15,201 nucleotides of DNA from assembly GCA_902787065.1 (NCBI GenBank), contig CADAFA010000010.1, forward strand, positions 1 through 15,201, read 5' to 3'. This DNA comes from an uncultured Elusimicrobium sp. (lineage in GTDB: Bacteria > Elusimicrobiota > Elusimicrobia > Elusimicrobiales > Elusimicrobiaceae). The position numbers and the translations under genes are program-made. Numbering within the stretch: the stretch's first letter is position 1; each line of letters begins with the position of its first letter. Positions 13,888 through 15,201 of this stretch are shown here, in pieces. The notes beneath the pieces were generated by a model that was not told the origin of the DNA, did not search any database, and was given only the letters and a program-made list of their open reading frames with translations.

Positions 13888-15201
13888 ATGGAAAAAATTT
13901 GTATGGTTGGTACAGGTTATGTAGGTCTTGTAAGCGGTGCATGTTTTGCACACCTCGGGCATAAAGTTATTTGTGTGGATAACAATAAAACCCGTATTGA
14001 AAATTTGGATAAAGGCATAATGCCTATTTATGAAAAAGATTTAAAAAAAATCGTTGCCGAAAGTGTAAAAAATGGCAATTTAAGTTTTACTACCAGCATG
14101 GCGCGCGGTGTTGAAGAAAGTAATGTTATCTTTATCACCGTAGGCACACCGGCTGATAAAAAGACAGGGGATCCTGATTTATCTTTCGTCTTTGCCGTTG
14201 CCAAAGAAATTGCGGAAAATATAAAAGAAGATTATAAAGTTATCGTTTTAAAATCTACCGTACCAATCGGCACTGCGGAAAGTGTCGAAAGTATTATCAA
14301 AAAAAATAACCCCACAGCAAAATTTGCCGTAGTTACAAACCCGGAATTTTTAAAAGAAGGTTTTGCAGTGGCGGACTTTTTGAACCCGGAAAGGATCGTC
14401 GTCGGTGCAAATGATGAAAAGTCTTTAAACATTATGCTTGATTTGTATAAACCTTTAACAGATAAAGGCTTCCATTTACTTAAAACCGATACTACAACCG
14501 CGAATATGATAAAGTATGCCTCAAATTCCTTTTTGGCCATGAAAATTATGTTTATTAATGAACTTTCAGATATGTGCGAAAAGGCCGGCTCAAATATCAG
14601 CGACGTTGCAAAAGGTATTGGGCTAGACAGCCGTATCGGTTACAAATTTTTAAACCCGGGGCCGGGTTTTGGCGGATCATGTTTCCCTAAAGACACAATG
14701 GCACTTGAGCGTATGGCAAAAAAGGTGGACAGCCCACTTAAATTAATTGAAACAACCATTGCGCAAAACAATGCGCGCCGCTATAAAATGCTTGCAAAAA
14801 TTAATGGTGCTTTTGATGATAATTTACGCGGTAAAACACTTGCTATTTTAGGTATAACTTTTAAAGCGGAAACCGATGATATGCGTGATTCACCGAGCAT
14901 CGGTATTTTATCAGAACTTAATTTAGCCGGTGCAAACCTTAAAATTTATGATCCGCAAGGTAAAAAGCACGGGCCGGAATTTTTCCCTTACGCAACATTT
15001 TGTGACAGTACAAAAGAGGCTTTACAAGGTGCTGACGGCGCAATAATTATTACCGAGTGGAATGAATTCAAAAATTTAACCGTCAATGATTTTAAAGATA
15101 ATTTAAAAACACCTATTGTGGTAGATTTGCGCAACTTGTATCCGCTTGAAAATATGAAAGGCATAATTTACCACAGTTTAGGCAGAAAAACGGTTAAATA
15201 A
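13888..15201 (+). CDS. ugd: UDP-glucose 6-dehydrogenase
   Basis: Oxidises UDP-glucose to UDP-glucuronate with two NAD+ in the cytoplasm. The product feeds the ArnA dehydrogenase next door and possibly capsule or other glycans. The protein has 437 residues, the length of the longer bacterial class. Motifs are the NAD-binding MVGTGYVGLVSGACF (6-20), FITVGTPAD (82-90), STVPIGTAE (123-131), NPEFLKEG (151-158), MIKYASNSFLAMKI (207-220) with the conserved lysine at 209, and GPGFGGSCFPKD (258-269) with catalytic Cys265. The C-terminal UDP-binding domain includes LGITFKAETDDMRDSPS. I chose the ATG at 13888-13890, with GGAG five bases upstream. A GTG at 13882 is in frame but overlaps that site. The gene is complete; its TAA is the last codon of the window. 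Confidence 0.97.
   Translation: MEKICMVGTGYVGLVSGACFAHLGHKVICVDNNKTRIENLDKGIMPIYEKDLKKIVAESVKNGNLSFTTSMARGVEESNVIFITVGTPADKKTGDPDLSFVFAVAKEIAENIKEDYKVIVLKSTVPIGTAESVESIIKKNNPTAKFAVVTNPEFLKEGFAVADFLNPERIVVGANDEKSLNIMLDLYKPLTDKGFHLLKTDTTTANMIKYASNSFLAMKIMFINELSDMCEKAGSNISDVAKGIGLDSRIGYKFLNPGPGFGGSCFPKDTMALERMAKKVDSPLKLIETTIAQNNARRYKMLAKINGAFDDNLRGKTLAILGITFKAETDDMRDSPSIGILSELNLAGANLKIYDPQGKKHGPEFFPYATFCDSTKEALQGADGAIIITEWNEFKNLTVNDFKDNLKTPIVVDLRNLYPLENMKGIIYHSLGRKTVK

Overview
The window reads as chromosomal DNA of an AT-rich, Gram-negative bacterium. Evidence for an outer membrane is an almost complete lipid A 4-amino-4-deoxy-L-arabinose (L-Ara4N) pathway, an AsmA-type protein and a type IV prepilin. 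The short pilin with a K-A-F-T-L-L-E leader and the small palindromic intergenic repeats resemble Elusimicrobium-like gut bacteria (Elusimicrobiota). That placement is inference from general appearance, not from a search.

Layout. (1) Positions 1-6139, minus strand, hold one tightly packed operon read right to left: gcvT, gcvH, gcvPA, gcvPB, a lipoate ligase/octanoyltransferase-family gene, an M50-like membrane metalloprotease, and an AsmA-like gene that runs off the left edge. Gaps range from 12 bp down to overlaps of 4-13 bp. The first five genes form a functional set: T, H and two-subunit P proteins of glycine cleavage, plus an enzyme likely to lipoylate GcvH. The L protein (lipoamide dehydrogenase) is not in the window. 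The last two genes are envelope genes sharing the transcript.

(2) Positions 6140-7288 are an island: one plus-strand type IV pilin gene with its own promoter, lying between two repeat-rich intergenic stretches. The promoter has a perfect -35 (TTGACA) and perfect -10 (TATAAT) separated by a 25-bp spacer that contains 18 consecutive T. This is a strong candidate for switching by slipped-strand mispairing. The pilin gene is flanked by two same-orientation copies of a 50-bp palindromic repeat. Downstream there are also a 30-33-bp direct repeat pair and a small element bounded by perfect 18-bp inverted repeats.

(3) Positions 7289-13813, minus strand, hold a six-gene arn operon transcribed arnB, arnC, arnA formyltransferase, arnA dehydrogenase, arnT, arnD. 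All junctions overlap or abut. The two halves of enterobacterial ArnA are separate genes here, in the same order as the domains of the fusion and joined by an ATGA overlap. (4) Positions 13888-15201, plus strand, hold ugd, divergent from arnB across a 74-bp promoter region. Ugd makes UDP-glucuronate, the substrate of the arnA dehydrogenase, so ugd and the arn operon together run from UDP-glucose to L-Ara4N on lipid A. Only the ArnE/ArnF flippase is missing.

I found no tRNA, rRNA, CRISPR array, transposase or recognisable riboswitch. The catalytic functions are all known families. The most unusual parts are the pilin promoter with its T tract, the repeats around it, the split arnA, and the membrane protease and AsmA genes attached to the gcv operon.
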